A stretch of DNA of 64,000 nt from Planctomycetaceae bacterium (lineage in GTDB: Bacteria > Planctomycetota > Planctomycetia > Planctomycetales > Planctomycetaceae), in the NCBI GenBank assembly GCA_016795145.1, contig JAEUII010000347.1, positions 1 to 64,000 on the forward strand. The letters run 5' to 3'. Shown one piece after another: positions 46,127-56,719 of this stretch. The translations under genes and the position numbers were made by a program. The notes beneath the pieces are model-generated. The model searched no databases. It saw only the letters and a program-made list of their open reading frames with translations, and had not been told where the DNA came from. How positions within the stretch are numbered: position 1 is the first letter of the stretch; every line of letters starts with the position of its first letter.

Positions 46127-46612
46127 ATGGTCCGTCTTCACAAAGTCGCCGGTGGTTTCTTTCTGCTTGCACTGGGATATTGCCTGGGAAGTCTGAACGT
46201 TCATCAGCCGGAATCGCTGAAAGCTCAGGCGGACGAAGACAACAACAAGTACGGCAGAGAAGTGCTGACAGCCTATCGCAATGTCAACAAGGCAATGCGT
46301 GACCTGAACAGCCTGCTGTCTGCCGGTGGTCAGAACACAACCATTTCGCCAGGCCTGAATTTCTTCGCAGTGTCGGTCGGCGGAGTCAACGCGGAACAGG
46401 ACCTCGAAGAAGGCCGTGGCGTGGATCCTGAAACCTTCGCGGCACTCTACGCAGATCTCGCAAGCCCGAAAATTGCCGAGCATCTTGACTACGATGAGCT
46501 CGGTCGCCTGCGATACAAGAAGAACGTGATCCGATTGTATTCACGCGACCGCCTGCGAGCGGTCTTCCTTGAACGTGACCGTCTGGCTGTGAAGGCTGAA
46601 GCGTCTGAGTGA
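46127..46612 (+). CDS. Exported protein of unknown function
   Basis: From ATG 46127 the product is 161 residues with an N-terminal hydrophobic signal or anchor (VAGGFFLLALGYCLGSLNV) and a helical soluble part: NKYGREVLTAYRNVNKAMRDLNSLLSAGGQNTTISPGLNFFAVSVGGVNAEQDL, then GVDPETFAALYADLASPKIAEHLDYDELGRLRYKKNVIRLYSRDRLR. No family recognised. The frame extends upstream to 46019, without a signal-like start. It stands alone between the small membrane protein and a convergent VWA gene. Confidence 0.7.
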   Translation: MVRLHKVAGGFFLLALGYCLGSLNVHQPESLKAQADEDNNKYGREVLTAYRNVNKAMRDLNSLLSAGGQNTTISPGLNFFAVSVGGVNAEQDLEEGRGVDPETFAALYADLASPKIAEHLDYDELGRLRYKKNVIRLYSRDRLRAVFLERDRLAVKAEASE

Positions 46613-46753
46613 TTCGCACTGTGCCTCGTGTCTCCGACGCGAGACCTCACCACTGTTCACAACCAAAACCGAAACCCGAAAACGGAAGACGGAAAACGGA
46701 ATCGAAGACAGTAAACGGAATTAGAATTTCCCGCCACGGAGTGACGGGGCACT

Positions 46754-49126
46754 TTACGCCGCTTCGCCTCGAACGATCGCCTCGCCGCCGTAGCCGCGTC
46801 GAATTGCTCGCCGAGTCAGCATCAGCTCCACCATCAGGAACACCAGAAAGATTGTCAGCAGTGCGGGCCACAGTTCCGTAACGGTTTCGTCACCATACAT
46901 GCGGCTGGTGAGATCGCTGAGCGAGTCGGTAAAGCAAATGCGATCGTTTGTCACAAGCCGTGCTCGATCTTCATCCGTCAAAAGCACCATTTCGTCTTCG
47001 GTGTGATCGTAGTTCACAACGAATGAGTCTGCGGATTGCTGGCCAGCGAACTTCAGGCCGCTTCGATAGATGCCGGGTGTCAGAGTATCCCGAAACGTAG
47101 CTGTCAGCCGTTCATTGCCTTCAACAACGGGGACTCGCACGTTCTGGCCGCCAGGGACTGCGAACACGAAGTCCGGCAGCTCAGTGGAGTCGTTGCGAGG
47201 TGAATCTCCTTCGACCGACGGGGCATCCTTTGCCACAGCGTAGGCGGCTGCATCCCAGGGCATCTCAGCCAGCAGAGGCTCACCGTACCGGACATTGCGA
47301 TGACTCTGCGCGGAGGAAACGTGGAAGACCGCTTCGTGGAGGAAAGGGATGAAGTCGGACTTCGTTGGCAGGTCATTCCAGGTGCGATCGAGTGTCGTGG
47401 TCATCAGCAACACGAAGCCGCTGCCATAACGAGTCTCCATGAGAAACGGATCACCGTTGCTGAAGGTCGCCAGGACCGCTGGAGGATCATGCTTTACTGG
47501 TGTCGGTGCTGTTTCCTGAGCCGCGCTAGTTGCGGTCGCCCCGCTATTCGCCCCAGCGACATTGGCCGCAGCATTGCCCATCACTGGATTCATTGGAGTG
47601 GTGCGAAACAGGATCCACGACGCGAACGATGCCTTCAATAGACTTCGCCCGGGATCCGACCGAAAGCGGTCCAGCCAGCCAGGCTGAATCGACAGCGGAG
47701 CAACTCGCACCAGGTCATCCGCCTGCGGTGGAGCTTCTCGTGTTCTGACAACATCCAGTTGTGGCAGAATTTGAGTCTGGCGGAAGCACGCATCAAATGT
47801 TTCTATCGTCGTTTGAGGACCGCAGGTAATGATCAACCCTTTGCCTTCTTCGACACCCTTTCGAAGAGCAAGTGCGATGGCAGGCGACAGGCGAGACACG
47901 TTGCAGCAAATCACTACGCTGGCAGCACGCAGGTCGTCTTCTGTCACTTCTGCGGCATCTCGCACCGTCGCCAGAATCCACGGCGGGCGATCTTCCAGAG
48001 GAGCAAAAGCGAGCTCAGCGAAAAACGTCGCTCGCTCAGAGCGGATTGGTGAACTGGAGCCGTTGATCAACAGGACGGGAAGAGACTTTGCCACGTAGAC
48101 GGCCACATGGCTGGAGTTGTCCACGGTGATGGAATCGTCCGTCACATCGGCCTCAACGGTCAGGACATGACTACCAGCTGCGGAGATTGCATGGTCAAAT
48201 TCCAGCACCGTCTCCGACCGGGCTCCAAGTCGAACCGACTGTGTCTCCCCCGCAATCGCCTGGCCGTTTTGAAGCAGTCGAACGGGTATTTGAACTTCGC
48301 CATCGGAGTCATTTCGAACCGAGACCTTCAGGCGAACTGGAAAATCGGGAACTGTAACTTCACGCGACAACTCCACAGCGCCAACAGAGACATTGCGGCG
48401 CATGGGAGCCAGGCCTTTGGTGACGTCGACAGACCAGACCTGAGGTTTGACGGCCGGGAACTTGCGCTGGTCGTCAAACCGAAGCCATGCGGCATCATCG
48501 CCGGCCTTCCATCCGTTCGCCTGTTTGTCGGAGAATACAACGACTTCCCTCGCGGTGGAGCTGCTTCGGCCAAGAATCGCGAGAGCTTTCTCCAGGGCGG
48601 ACATCATGGAGCACGCACCGGATGGCGGCGGGATCTTTCGCAGTTCCTGTTCGATCACGACGGGATCACGCAAAGGAGATTCAATGACGGATCTTGGCTG
48701 ATCGCGGGCATCGATAATCGCCACACTGTCATCGCCGCTCAGTGTTCCAAGGAACTCGATGGCGCGGCGAATCGCATTCTGATGAACCGAGTTCACACCA
48801 TCTGATCTGGACATCGAATTTGAACCATCGATGACCAACACGACCGTACGCGAACCGGAGGAACGGTAGCCTGACAGCCATCCGCCTGGGATCCACGGTC
48901 TCGTGACCGCAAGCACGATCAACGCAATCAGCCCAATACGCAACATCAGAAGCAGAAGCTCTTCCAGCTTAAGCCGTCGCCGAGTCTTCCTGGAGGGATT
49001 CAAAAACTGCATGGCTCCCCATTCGACGACATCGAAACGTCGTCGGCTGAGCAGATGCGCCATGATGGGAAGGCCAATCCCGGCCAGTCCCAGCAGAAGC
49101 CATGGGTTCAGGAAGAACTGAAACAT
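46754..49126 (-). CDS. BatA-type membrane protein with von Willebrand factor A domain
   Basis: This 790-residue protein has the aerotolerance-regulator N-terminus (FFLNPWLLLGLAGIGLPIMAHLLSRRRF, two membrane helices by residue 80), then a VWA domain with MIDAS motif DGSNSMS near residue 98, a large beta-rich extracytoplasmic region and a C-terminal membrane helix (AWPALLTIFLVFLMVELMLTRRA-like). Proteins of this type are common in planctomycetes beside MoxR ATPases and DUF58 genes; those are not in this window. It is divergent from eno. Function unknown; a role in periplasmic complex assembly is likely. Confidence 0.88.
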   Translation of the reverse strand: MFQFFLNPWLLLGLAGIGLPIMAHLLSRRRFDVVEWGAMQFLNPSRKTRRRLKLEELLLLMLRIGLIALIVLAVTRPWIPGGWLSGYRSSGSRTVVLVIDGSNSMSRSDGVNSVHQNAIRRAIEFLGTLSGDDSVAIIDARDQPRSVIESPLRDPVVIEQELRKIPPPSGACSMMSALEKALAILGRSSSTAREVVVFSDKQANGWKAGDDAAWLRFDDQRKFPAVKPQVWSVDVTKGLAPMRRNVSVGAVELSREVTVPDFPVRLKVSVRNDSDGEVQIPVRLLQNGQAIAGETQSVRLGARSETVLEFDHAISAAGSHVLTVEADVTDDSITVDNSSHVAVYVAKSLPVLLINGSSSPIRSERATFFAELAFAPLEDRPPWILATVRDAAEVTEDDLRAASVVICCNVSRLSPAIALALRKGVEEGKGLIITCGPQTTIETFDACFRQTQILPQLDVVRTREAPPQADDLVRVAPLSIQPGWLDRFRSDPGRSLLKASFASWILFRTTPMNPVMGNAAANVAGANSGATATSAAQETAPTPVKHDPPAVLATFSNGDPFLMETRYGSGFVLLMTTTLDRTWNDLPTKSDFIPFLHEAVFHVSSAQSHRNVRYGEPLLAEMPWDAAAYAVAKDAPSVEGDSPRNDSTELPDFVFAVPGGQNVRVPVVEGNERLTATFRDTLTPGIYRSGLKFAGQQSADSFVVNYDHTEDEMVLLTDEDRARLVTNDRICFTDSLSDLTSRMYGDETVTELWPALLTIFLVFLMVELMLTRRAIRRGYGGEAIVRGEAA

Positions 49127-50825
<1,699 letters not shown>

Positions 50826-50859
50826 TCGACAACGGCATCGTTCGACCGGCGACGATGCC

Positions 50860-51534
50860 ATGCAAGACAGCGAACATAACCTTACTGAACCGGCGGATGA
50901 GCTGCAGTCTCCTGCAGAATCATCCGCCGGTTCTTTGTTGGTGTCACTCTCATTCTGGTGCACTCTGACCGCCGCCAGCCTCATGTACGCCGCCGTAAGC
51001 CTGTCACCAAAACTGGAAGAATGGCTGACAGCGCGAGATCAATACACGACGAATGCTCACAGGCTGCAGGTTCTGGAAAATGAAGTCGATGACCTTGAAC
51101 GAGTCGTCACGGCGATGAAGAAGGATCCCGAGTTTGCTCGACGCATGTCGGAGCAGATTCGATTGCTCCCTGGCTCCGTCGCCGAATCGTCATTTCAGGA
51201 TTCACATGTCGATCCGTTGGATGCTCCGGCTCATGCCCCTGCAGGAGCATTCAGTAACGAAGTTCGCCTGCCGTCCGCTTCATTGCCTCGTGAGCTGCGA
51301 CGCTGGATTCTGGACCTTGCAACAGACCCTAAGCTGCGCAGGTGGATGCTGGCCACATCTGCAGGCCTGACCTTGCTCGCGTTCACTTTGCTGAACGAAT
51401 CGGGCAAAGCCATTGTGCTGACCGTCGTTGGGAGCATCGCAGCCATTTTCAAAGGAGCAGTCGGACGATACTTCCGCCGAACTCCGCCGCAGGAACCAGC
51501 AGCGCCGATGACCGATGCTGCGTCAGATGTGTAG
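50860..51534 (+). CDS. Membrane coiled-coil protein beside eno, FtsB/DivIC-like N-terminal half
   Basis: This 224-residue product has a membrane helix (about residues 26-48, LLVSLSFWCTLTAASLMYAAVSL), then a coiled coil (HRLQVLENEVDDLERVVTAMKKDPEFARRMSEQIRLLPG) with the LE-NE-V-DLE pattern and the following short hinge seen in FtsB/DivIC septum proteins. A linker leads to two more helices near 160-205. In many bacteria ftsB follows eno, so the synteny supports a cell-division link. Classic FtsB has one helix and about 100 residues, so this is longer; planctomycetes lack FtsZ, which makes a canonical divisome role uncertain. Its TAG stop is the TAG of a GTAG repeat head. Confidence 0.65.
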   Translation: MQDSEHNLTEPADELQSPAESSAGSLLVSLSFWCTLTAASLMYAAVSLSPKLEEWLTARDQYTTNAHRLQVLENEVDDLERVVTAMKKDPEFARRMSEQIRLLPGSVAESSFQDSHVDPLDAPAHAPAGAFSNEVRLPSASLPRELRRWILDLATDPKLRRWMLATSAGLTLLAFTLLNESGKAIVLTVVGSIAAIFKGAVGRYFRRTPPQEPAAPMTDAASDV

Positions 51535-51821
51535 AGCGATTGTCCTTAATCGCTTGCGGCAGTAGGTTCTTTCTGCCGGAAAGAACTTTCGCCGTCAGGC
51601 GAACCGTGGTCTGACGGGTGCCGTTGCGAAAGCCATGTGCACTGGGACGAACACGCCTGCACTTTGGCTTCCGGCCGCTGCGCGTCACAGGCGTTGCCTG
51701 TGCTACCCGGGGGCGCGGCACTGCGAACGACTCAGCCACGTTGACCGGCGAGAACTTGGAACGTCGCTTGGTCGCTGGTCGCGGCGATGCCGCGAAGTGC
51801 TGCTCGGCAAGCAGCACCTAC
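51531..51821. repeat. Cluster of four GTAG-headed REP-like hairpins
   Basis: (1) 51531-51554 plus: GTAG then AGCGATT-GTCCT-TAATCGCT, supplying the stop of the upstream gene. (2) 51562-51606 plus: GTAG then GTTCTTTC-TGCC-G-GAAAGAAC and TTCGCC-GTC-AGGCGAA. (3) 51686-51706 minus: GTAG then CACAGGC-AAC-GCCTGTG. (4) 51768-51821 minus: GTAG then GTGCTGCT-TGCCG-AGCAGCAC and CGCGGC-ATC-GCCGCG, seven bases after the stop of the dikinase-like gene. This fills the whole convergent gap. Confidence 0.8.
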
Positions 51822-51828
51822 AGAATCG

Positions 51829-53877
51829 CTAATACACCCACGGACGAGCCTGCTTGATGGCGACTTTGCCGTCTTTGGTGATCTTGAACTCGATCTCCAT
51901 GGCGAACTTGTCGGTGTCGGATTTGCCGTAGAGCTTCTGGAAGCGTCCGTGGATCTTCGCCATGTAGCGTCGAAGATCTTCCAGCTGATTCTGGTTCAGG
52001 ATTGGCTTGCCATCAGCCGCTTTTCGAACGACCTGCTGGCCGTCTTCTTTCCACCAGCCCAGCAGAATTTCCTCAGGCGATGAATCCTGATCCGGGTTCG
52101 TGACCAGGTCTTCTCCGACCTGAGCATTCACGTAGTAGTTGCCGTCGGTCTCGTAGAGAACATCGTCCGTGACAGCCACACCGTTTGCGAGTTCATCGCT
52201 AAAATTCGGATGCAGCAGAACGCCCATCGCCACCTGCATATGATCGACTCGATAAAACTCCCGCTCTTCAAACGCGCGGAAGTTCCAGAGGCTTGCGTAG
52301 ACCTGTTTGATCGATGAGGACAGATGGCCCTCGTCAGGACGATGAGTATACGAATCATAAAGGCCTGCCCCGCTGAAGCCTGGAAGGTCTTCGTTGTTGG
52401 TGCTGGAACGGCAGCGAATCCCTGTTCCTTCGGGGAACGTTTTTTGAATGTCGGAGATGGCGGTCATCATCCATTCGGGCATCGTGCCGCCTTCGATCAT
52501 GTCACGAATCTTCTTCAGCTCAGCTTCCTGATTCTCGCGGCTCTGGGAAAACGATTCGCTCTTCAGAACATCAGCCACTTTTTCATAGAAGCCGTTGTGC
52601 TTCATGAATTCGTCATAGAAATAGAACGGCACTGCGGCACCGTTGGGTACCGTCCCTTCCGGGAAACCAAACGACAGCATTGTCGCGATGTTGGTTGTCT
52701 TCACACCAAAGGCTGACGAATCCTGGAACTGAATTTTTGAGAGTGGCAGGATCTCCTTCTTCTCCAGATCACGCTTCAGCAGCTGAGGCTCTGAAGGACG
52801 CAGAGCAGAAAACCACGTGTCGACTTCCTGCTGAGTGGCTTCGCGAATCTTGTAGCCCTGTGAATTCACCTCGTATCGTACATACTTGCCCAGCAGAGAC
52901 TTCACATCGTCGGCCTGAAGAGCATTCGACACATAGGCGTTGGGAACTTTGTCCTGCACAGCTCGCAGATTGACGTGTGACAGTGGCGTCTGTCGAACTT
53001 CCGTGATCACACCAGCAACGCGAGGCATCTGATTTGGCAGAGTTTTGCAGATTACAATGTCGCGCTGATTCGGAAGCGAAGTCCCTTCCATCACAACCAG
53101 TCGACCGAACGATTCGCCGGGGTTCATTGGCAGGAAAGCAATGTCGCCGTAAATGTCACTGTCGAGATACACAGCCACATCGGAATTCGCGTACTTGTCC
53201 TTTTCAGACTCGTAAAGGCGAACGTTGCCTGGCAGCGGATGGAAGGCCAGCTTTCCAGCAACGAACGGCATCGTCTTCAGGATCGTGTCCCGCGCGAATT
53301 TGATCTCTTCGAACGAGTACTGGTCGTTCGGCTGGAAGTCGAAGATGTACAGGCCGACCGTACCGTTGGGGCTGCGAAGTCGAGGCATGTAGCACACCGC
53401 ACCACGCATCATGCGAGTGCCATTACCACCGCCCGGACCGCCGCCACCGCCGGGTCCACCACCGGGGCCGCCGAATCCACCGCGACCTCGGCCGCCACCC
53501 GGTCCGCCCTGCATTCCAATCGCGCCCATGAACTGGGGGTGAGCCTGGTAATTCTGAGTATTCATCCAGTACGTCTTCGCGTTGTCCGACATCGCGTTTT
53601 CGATGATGAACTTCACGAACTCAATCCCGCTCAGGTAGGTATCCATTCTGACGGGTCCCTGGTACGAGAGCTTTTCAAAGGTCTCTCGGTCCGGGACTGA
53701 GGCAACACCCATTTCAAACGGCAACTTGTCCGGTTCGATCTTTTCGCGGTTGCCCTGCTGTCCGCCAAAACCGGGGCCTCCCCCAAAGCCACCACCCGGC
53801 TGAGCATTCACGGATGCGGGACAGATCAGAATTCCGGCCATGATCACACCAAACAAACCAGTTTGAATCGTCTTCAT
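51829..53877 (-). CDS. Secreted phosphohistidine/ATP-binding protein, glucan water dikinase-like
   Basis: From ATG 53877 the product is 682 residues with a signal peptide (1-26, cleaved near VNAQ), a Gly-rich stretch (28-41), an N-terminal domain, a Gly-rich linker (124-153) and, from ~285, a swivelling phosphohistidine-like domain (VAGVITEVRQTPLSHVNLRA, H301) followed by a PPDK/PEP-synthase-type ATP-binding domain (~388-682; GIRCRSSTNNEDLPGFSGAG at 487-506). The order His domain then ATP domain is that of plant glucan water dikinases, not PEP synthase or PPDK. The frame is open upstream to 54204, but no signal peptide would then be N-terminal. An ATP-using enzyme outside the cytoplasm is unexpected. 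Confidence 0.85.
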   Translation of the reverse strand: MKTIQTGLFGVIMAGILICPASVNAQPGGGFGGGPGFGGQQGNREKIEPDKLPFEMGVASVPDRETFEKLSYQGPVRMDTYLSGIEFVKFIIENAMSDNAKTYWMNTQNYQAHPQFMGAIGMQGGPGGGRGRGGFGGPGGGPGGGGGPGGGNGTRMMRGAVCYMPRLRSPNGTVGLYIFDFQPNDQYSFEEIKFARDTILKTMPFVAGKLAFHPLPGNVRLYESEKDKYANSDVAVYLDSDIYGDIAFLPMNPGESFGRLVVMEGTSLPNQRDIVICKTLPNQMPRVAGVITEVRQTPLSHVNLRAVQDKVPNAYVSNALQADDVKSLLGKYVRYEVNSQGYKIREATQQEVDTWFSALRPSEPQLLKRDLEKKEILPLSKIQFQDSSAFGVKTTNIATMLSFGFPEGTVPNGAAVPFYFYDEFMKHNGFYEKVADVLKSESFSQSRENQEAELKKIRDMIEGGTMPEWMMTAISDIQKTFPEGTGIRCRSSTNNEDLPGFSGAGLYDSYTHRPDEGHLSSSIKQVYASLWNFRAFEEREFYRVDHMQVAMGVLLHPNFSDELANGVAVTDDVLYETDGNYYVNAQVGEDLVTNPDQDSSPEEILLGWWKEDGQQVVRKAADGKPILNQNQLEDLRRYMAKIHGRFQKLYGKSDTDKFAMEIEFKITKDGKVAIKQARPWVY

Positions 53878-54145
53878 GGAGCATTTCCGGAAAAGGGGCG
53901 ACATCTGCTGACGGCGAAATGAAAACAGAGATTTCCGTGGTAAACCAGGCTCGAACGGACACTGTTCGCACTTTTTGGCATCTCTGTCCATTTCCTGCAA
54001 CAAACTGCCCTTCGGAATTCGTTCAACGGCTCTCGAGACTGTTGGAGAAATGCCATGTTCAACGCTAGAGTGTCCGCTCTTTCGGCCAGCCCGAATGGGT
54101 GAGATGGCCGAAGCTTTGATACCAATTTGAGCTGATCGTTCTGCA

Positions 54146-54967
54146 ATGAGCCGTGTTTCTGATGTGTTTTCGTCGACCGTCAAATCCTCTCGAATGGCCT
54201 TCATGCCTTTTGTGACGGCCGGTGACCCGGACCTGGCGACTACTCGCGAAGTGCTTCTGGCTTTACGTGATGCGGGTGTGGACCTGATCGAGCTGGGATT
54301 TCCGTACAGCGATCCAATCGCCGACGGACCAGTGATCCAGGCCTCCTACACCAGAGCGCTGGAAAAAGGTGTTACGGTCGAACAGATCTTCGCGACGATG
54401 GCCTCCGTGAAAGATCAGAACCTGCCACCTGTGCTTGCGATGGTCTCCTTTGCCATCATCTTTCGACATGGACCATCGGAGTTCATTCGAAAGGCGGCGG
54501 AAGTAGGCTTCAGCGGGCTCATTATTCCCGATCTTCCCGCCGAAGAAGCGGACGACACCGGAGCACTTGCGAAGAAACACAACCTGGATCTTGTCCAGCT
54601 GATTGCTCCGACGACGACCGAACACAGAACGCAGCAGATTCTGAAAGCGTCAACAGGCTTTCTGTATTGTATCTCCGTCGCAGGCACGACCGGCGCGCGG
54701 CGAGAACTGCCGGCGGAACTGACCAGTCAGCTTCGGTCTTTGCGAACTCAGTCCCGGCTTCCTCTGGCAGTAGGCTTTGGCATCAGTGGTCCCGATCAGG
54801 TGGCAGGGTTGTCGAATGTCGCTGATGGAGTCATCGTCGGATCGGCGATGGTCAAGCGAATTGCCGACGCGGGCAGCTCAGCCGAAGCCGCGAAGGCTGT
54901 GAAGTCATTTGCGGAAGAAATGAAGTCAGCAGCCGCGAAAGCTCGACCGTCCCTGTCGATCAACTGA
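54146..54967 (+). CDS. trpA: Tryptophan synthase alpha chain
   Basis: This 273-residue protein has the expected length. Catalytic Glu49 (DLIELGFPYSDPIADGPVIQ) and Asp60 are in place, followed by GLIIPDLPAEE, LIAPTTTEHR, FLYCISVAGTTGARREL and VGFGISGPDQV with the phosphate-binding GSAMVKRI. It cleaves indole-3-glycerol phosphate and passes indole to TrpB. trpB is not adjacent; the gene stands alone, divergent from the dikinase-like gene. Confidence 0.97.
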   Translation: MSRVSDVFSSTVKSSRMAFMPFVTAGDPDLATTREVLLALRDAGVDLIELGFPYSDPIADGPVIQASYTRALEKGVTVEQIFATMASVKDQNLPPVLAMVSFAIIFRHGPSEFIRKAAEVGFSGLIIPDLPAEEADDTGALAKKHNLDLVQLIAPTTTEHRTQQILKASTGFLYCISVAGTTGARRELPAELTSQLRSLRTQSRLPLAVGFGISGPDQVAGLSNVADGVIVGSAMVKRIADAGSSAEAAKAVKSFAEEMKSAAAKARPSLSIN

Positions 54968-55066
54968 GCGTGAAGAATTCCGGACACGGGGTTCATCTCG
55001 ACTCGGCGCCATTGCCTGCTATGATCTGAAACCAGAAATCACTTCTCCGACCTTCGGAAACTGTTC

Positions 55067-55618
55067 ATGAAAACGCCACAACTCGTCGCCGTGCTGATTG
55101 CTGCGGTCATTGCCATCGCAGCCCGACTTGTTCCGATGCCGATGTACAACTTTTCCGCGCTCAGCGCACTGGCGATTCTTTCTGGAGCCGTCATTCGGCC
55201 CGTTTGGCTGGCCGTGCTGATTCCGGTTGCGGTTCGTCTTCTGACCGACACAATTATTCACCTGTCGACCGGCTACGGCTTCTACGGTTCGATGCCCTTT
55301 GATTACGTTGCTTATGTGCTGCTGGCCGGCATTGCGTATTTCATTCAGCCACGCATGATCCCTCAGGCTATTGGAATGGCGCTGGCAGCAACGCTGATAT
55401 TTTTTGCAATCAGCAACCTCGGTGCCTGGTGCATGCCTCACGCTGGCCAGTACCTGTATCCTCGCACGCTGGAAGGGCTGCTCACCTGCTATCGCAATGG
55501 TCTGCCATTCATGAAAGGGACCTTCGTCAGCGATATGGTGTTCACGATCGTGTTCTTCACGGCTCTGCAGGCATTCTCGGTGAGCGCTAAGCAACCAGCT
55601 GCCGGTGAGGTTCGATAG
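55067..55618 (+). CDS. DUF6580-like integral membrane protein
   Basis: This 183-residue protein has about five membrane helices and the start RLVPMPMYNFSALSALAILSGAVI, like the R-x-P-x-P-x-N-x-S-P motif of the DUF6580 family, which resembles substrate-binding (S) components of ECF vitamin transporters. Whether it transports anything is not known. rph starts three bases after its stop, so they are probably co-transcribed. Confidence 0.75.
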   Translation: MKTPQLVAVLIAAVIAIAARLVPMPMYNFSALSALAILSGAVIRPVWLAVLIPVAVRLLTDTIIHLSTGYGFYGSMPFDYVAYVLLAGIAYFIQPRMIPQAIGMALAATLIFFAISNLGAWCMPHAGQYLYPRTLEGLLTCYRNGLPFMKGTFVSDMVFTIVFFTALQAFSVSAKQPAAGEVR

Positions 55619-55621
55619 TTC

Positions 55622-56329
55622 ATGCGACACGATGGAAGAACGCCCGATCAGCTGCGAACCATTCGTATACAGCGAGGCTTCACGAAGACCTCCATTGCGA
55701 GTGTTCTGATTGAAGCGGGCAGTACGATGGTGCTGTGTACCGCCAGTCTGGAGAAATCACTTCCTCCGTGGCGAAAGTCCAAAGATCCCACCGTGCCACC
55801 AAAGGGCTGGGTCACGGCTGAATACAACATGCTGCCTGGCAGCACGACACCTCGCAAGCAGCGAGATCGCAGCAAAGTGGATGGTCGAACCACGGAGATT
55901 CAGCGACTGATCGGCCGATCGCTCCGCGCGGTGGTGGATTTCGAAGCCCTGGGTGAGAATACTCTGACGATCGACTGCGACGTTTTGCAGGCCGACGGAG
56001 GAACTCGCACGGCCAGCATCACAGGTGGGTTCATCGCACTTGCCGATGCCGTGCGACAGATTCAGGTCCCCGGAGCAAAGCCCATTCTTCTGGACACGGT
56101 CGCAGCCATCAGTGTCGGAGTCGTCGATGGCGTTCCGGTGCTTGATCTGGACTACGTCGAAGACAGTCGTGCGGAAGTCGACATGAACGTGGTCATGACC
56201 GGCAGCGGTAAGTTCATCGAAGTCCAGGGCACCGCGGAAGGAGCTCCGTTTGAACAGGAGACTCTGAACCAGATGCTGTCTCTGGCGAAACTCGGCATCA
56301 CACGCCTGACGGAACTGCAGAAGCCGTAG
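55622..56329 (+). CDS. rph: Ribonuclease PH
   Basis: This 235-residue protein has the RPH layout: [101 protein letters not shown] with the phosphate-binding Arg and catalytic acidic residues, and [20 protein letters not shown]. It trims tRNA 3' ends using phosphate. It follows the DUF6580-like gene by three bases. Its TAG stop lies within GTAG (56326-56329). Confidence 0.97.
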   Translation: MRHDGRTPDQLRTIRIQRGFTKTSIASVLIEAGSTMVLCTASLEKSLPPWRKSKDPTVPPKGWVTAEYNMLPGSTTPRKQRDRSKVDGRTTEIQRLIGRSLRAVVDFEALGENTLTIDCDVLQADGGTRTASITGGFIALADAVRQIQVPGAKPILLDTVAAISVGVVDGVPVLDLDYVEDSRAEVDMNVVMTGSGKFIEVQGTAEGAPFEQETLNQMLSLAKLGITRLTELQKP

Positions 56330-56719
56330 TGGTTTGCCAGAACTGGGTAGCACGTACGAATTGCGTGTGCCGAAGGCGCCGGAAGCCGATGCCAGGATGT
56401 GGCATTGAGAGAAAAAGTTCGGCAGAGGTTTGAACCGCGAATGGACGCGAATTCACGCGAATGAATCGCATCAACTTGAGCTTCGCTTTTCGTTCTGCGC
56501 CCGTCCTCAGACGAATGTAATCTCGCCGGCTGTGTTTCCGGCCCAACGGGCCATTCGTTTACCTAGCCTGGGCCATCGGCCCAGGAAAGGTCGTCACCAA
56601 TCCACACAGGCCTGAAGGGCCGATCGTTTAATGATCATCGCAAGGTGCTGTGGCTCAGGGATCTTTAGCAAGATCCACTACCTCCAACCAGGAACAACGA
56701 ACCAAGAACCAAAAAACGC
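56330..56719. repeat. Intergenic block of several structured repeats
   Basis: GTAGCACGTACGAATTGCGTG (from 56347) is a diverged member of the GTAGCAC family found twice near 61734 and 61955. 56434-56466 is a GCGAATGGACGCGAATTCAC-type tandem. 56534-56630 holds CCTGGGCC-ATC-GGCCCAGG and two GGCC/GGGCC palindromes. 56658-56680 is the inverse copy of the 45858 hairpin. The block fills the convergent gap and may shield transcript ends; no gene is seen. Confidence 0.7.
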
